Shown: piece by piece, positions 5,576 through 5,875 of the stretch
Layout of the letters: every line of letters begins with the position of its first letter
Numbering within the stretch: the first letter of the stretch is position 1
Origin: Lachnospiraceae bacterium UBA4348
Lineage (GTDB): Bacteria; Bacillota; Clostridia; Lachnospirales; Lachnospiraceae
Assembly (NCBI GenBank): GCA_002394165.1
Contig: DGTA01000106.1
Span: 1 to 5,875, forward strand
Direction of reading: 5' to 3'
Length of the DNA: 5,875 nt
Notes under the pieces: model-generated
Databases searched by the model: none
Seen by the model: the letters and a program-made list of their open reading frames with translations, nothing else
What the model was told of the DNA's origin: nothing
Made by a program: the position numbers and the translations under genes

Positions 5576-5875
5576 TCAGCGAAGAAGCGCGCCGGAGATG
5601 ACCATCTGCTGAACCTGGGAGCTTCCTTCGTAGATGGAAGTGATGCGGACATCGCGGTACAGACGCTCGATCTCGTACTCCTGGGAGTAGCCATAGCCGC
5701 CGTGCAGCTGCAGGGACTTGTTAACGATCTCAATAGCAGCCTCGGTGGTGAAATATTTTGCCATGGAAGCAGCCTTTGTGGCGTCTTCCTTGTTGTCCAT
5801 GAGCCATGCTGCGTTGTAGACAAGGTTTCTTGCCGCGTTGAGCTTGGTCTCCATATCAGCCATCATGAATGCCAG
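5576..5875 (-). CDS. Acyl-CoA dehydrogenase (butyryl-CoA-dehydrogenase-like), C-terminal part
   Basis: The last 99 residues are visible; the gene starts beyond the right edge. They match the C-terminal helical domain of acyl-CoA dehydrogenases (full length ~380). LAFMMADMETKLNAARNLVY is the usual helix start, LQLHGGYGYSQEYEIERLYR carries the conserved HGG-GY contact to FAD, and RDVRITSIYEGSSQVQQ holds the YEG(T/S)SQ motif. The glutamate in that motif (codon 5627-5629) aligns with the catalytic base of medium- and short-chain enzymes (E376 of MCAD), so the enzyme should be a true FAD-dependent alpha,beta-dehydrogenase that passes electrons to an electron-transferring flavoprotein. Chain-length or substrate specificity cannot be read from this part. 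It is followed on the same strand by a YkvI-family transporter, which hints at a degradation cluster continuing to the right of the window. Confidence 0.93.
   Translation of the reverse strand: MAFMMADMETKLNAARNLVYNAAWLMDNKEDATKAASMAKYFTTEAAIEIVNKSLQLHGGYGYSQEYEIERLYRDVRITSIYEGSSQVQQMVISGALLR

Noticed and set aside
5203..5823. Minus-strand open frame of 206 codons spanning the dehydrogenase-transporter junction
   Set aside because: It runs in a different frame across both real genes, and its composition (serine/arginine/threonine-rich) is that of an out-of-frame translation.

Overview
The window looks like chromosomal DNA of an anaerobic Clostridia-type Firmicute, perhaps a gut Lachnospiraceae or relative. 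The basis is roughly 50% GC by eye, strong AGGAGG-type ribosome binding sites, intrinsic terminators with U-tracts, and the mix of families (butyryl-CoA-dehydrogenase-like enzyme, YkvI and YczE/YitT-type membrane proteins, MATE pump, CNNM/CorC protein). No sequence search was possible, so the taxonomy is inference. I see no rRNA, tRNA, CRISPR array, complete insertion sequence, phage gene or known defence system.

Layout. One gene lies on the plus strand: the 3' part of a CNNM/CorC-family CBS-domain membrane protein (1-471). It ends at a hairpin (473-517) that probably serves as a shared terminator with the convergent minus-strand genes. Everything else reads on the minus strand, from right to left. 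First come the C-terminal third of an acyl-CoA dehydrogenase (5576-5875, running off the right edge) and a YkvI-family LeuT-fold transporter (4302-5477). Next are a YczE-like membrane protein (3513-4202) with a strong terminator, and a small DUF6508-like protein (2969-3313) with its own terminator. A 373-bp non-coding stretch (2596-2968) follows, and then a MATE efflux pump (1246-2595) with a HAD phosphatase (554-1222) 23 bp behind it.

How the genes may work together. The MATE and HAD genes look like one transcript driven by a good sigma-A promoter at 2664-2693. The acyl-CoA dehydrogenase and the YkvI transporter could form a second unit pairing uptake of a compound with its CoA-dependent catabolism; the substrate cannot be read from the sequence. 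YczE-like and DUF6508-like genes each look like separate short units.

The least explained part is the intergenic region 2686-2840. It holds three related copies of a GTCAAATC(A)GGAT motif and a long interrupted hairpin, and the -35 box of the MATE promoter sits inside one motif copy. It may be a dispersed repeat, a structured RNA or a regulator-binding array. The rest of the window is ordinary housekeeping and accessory metabolism, and I do not see a convincing new multi-gene system.
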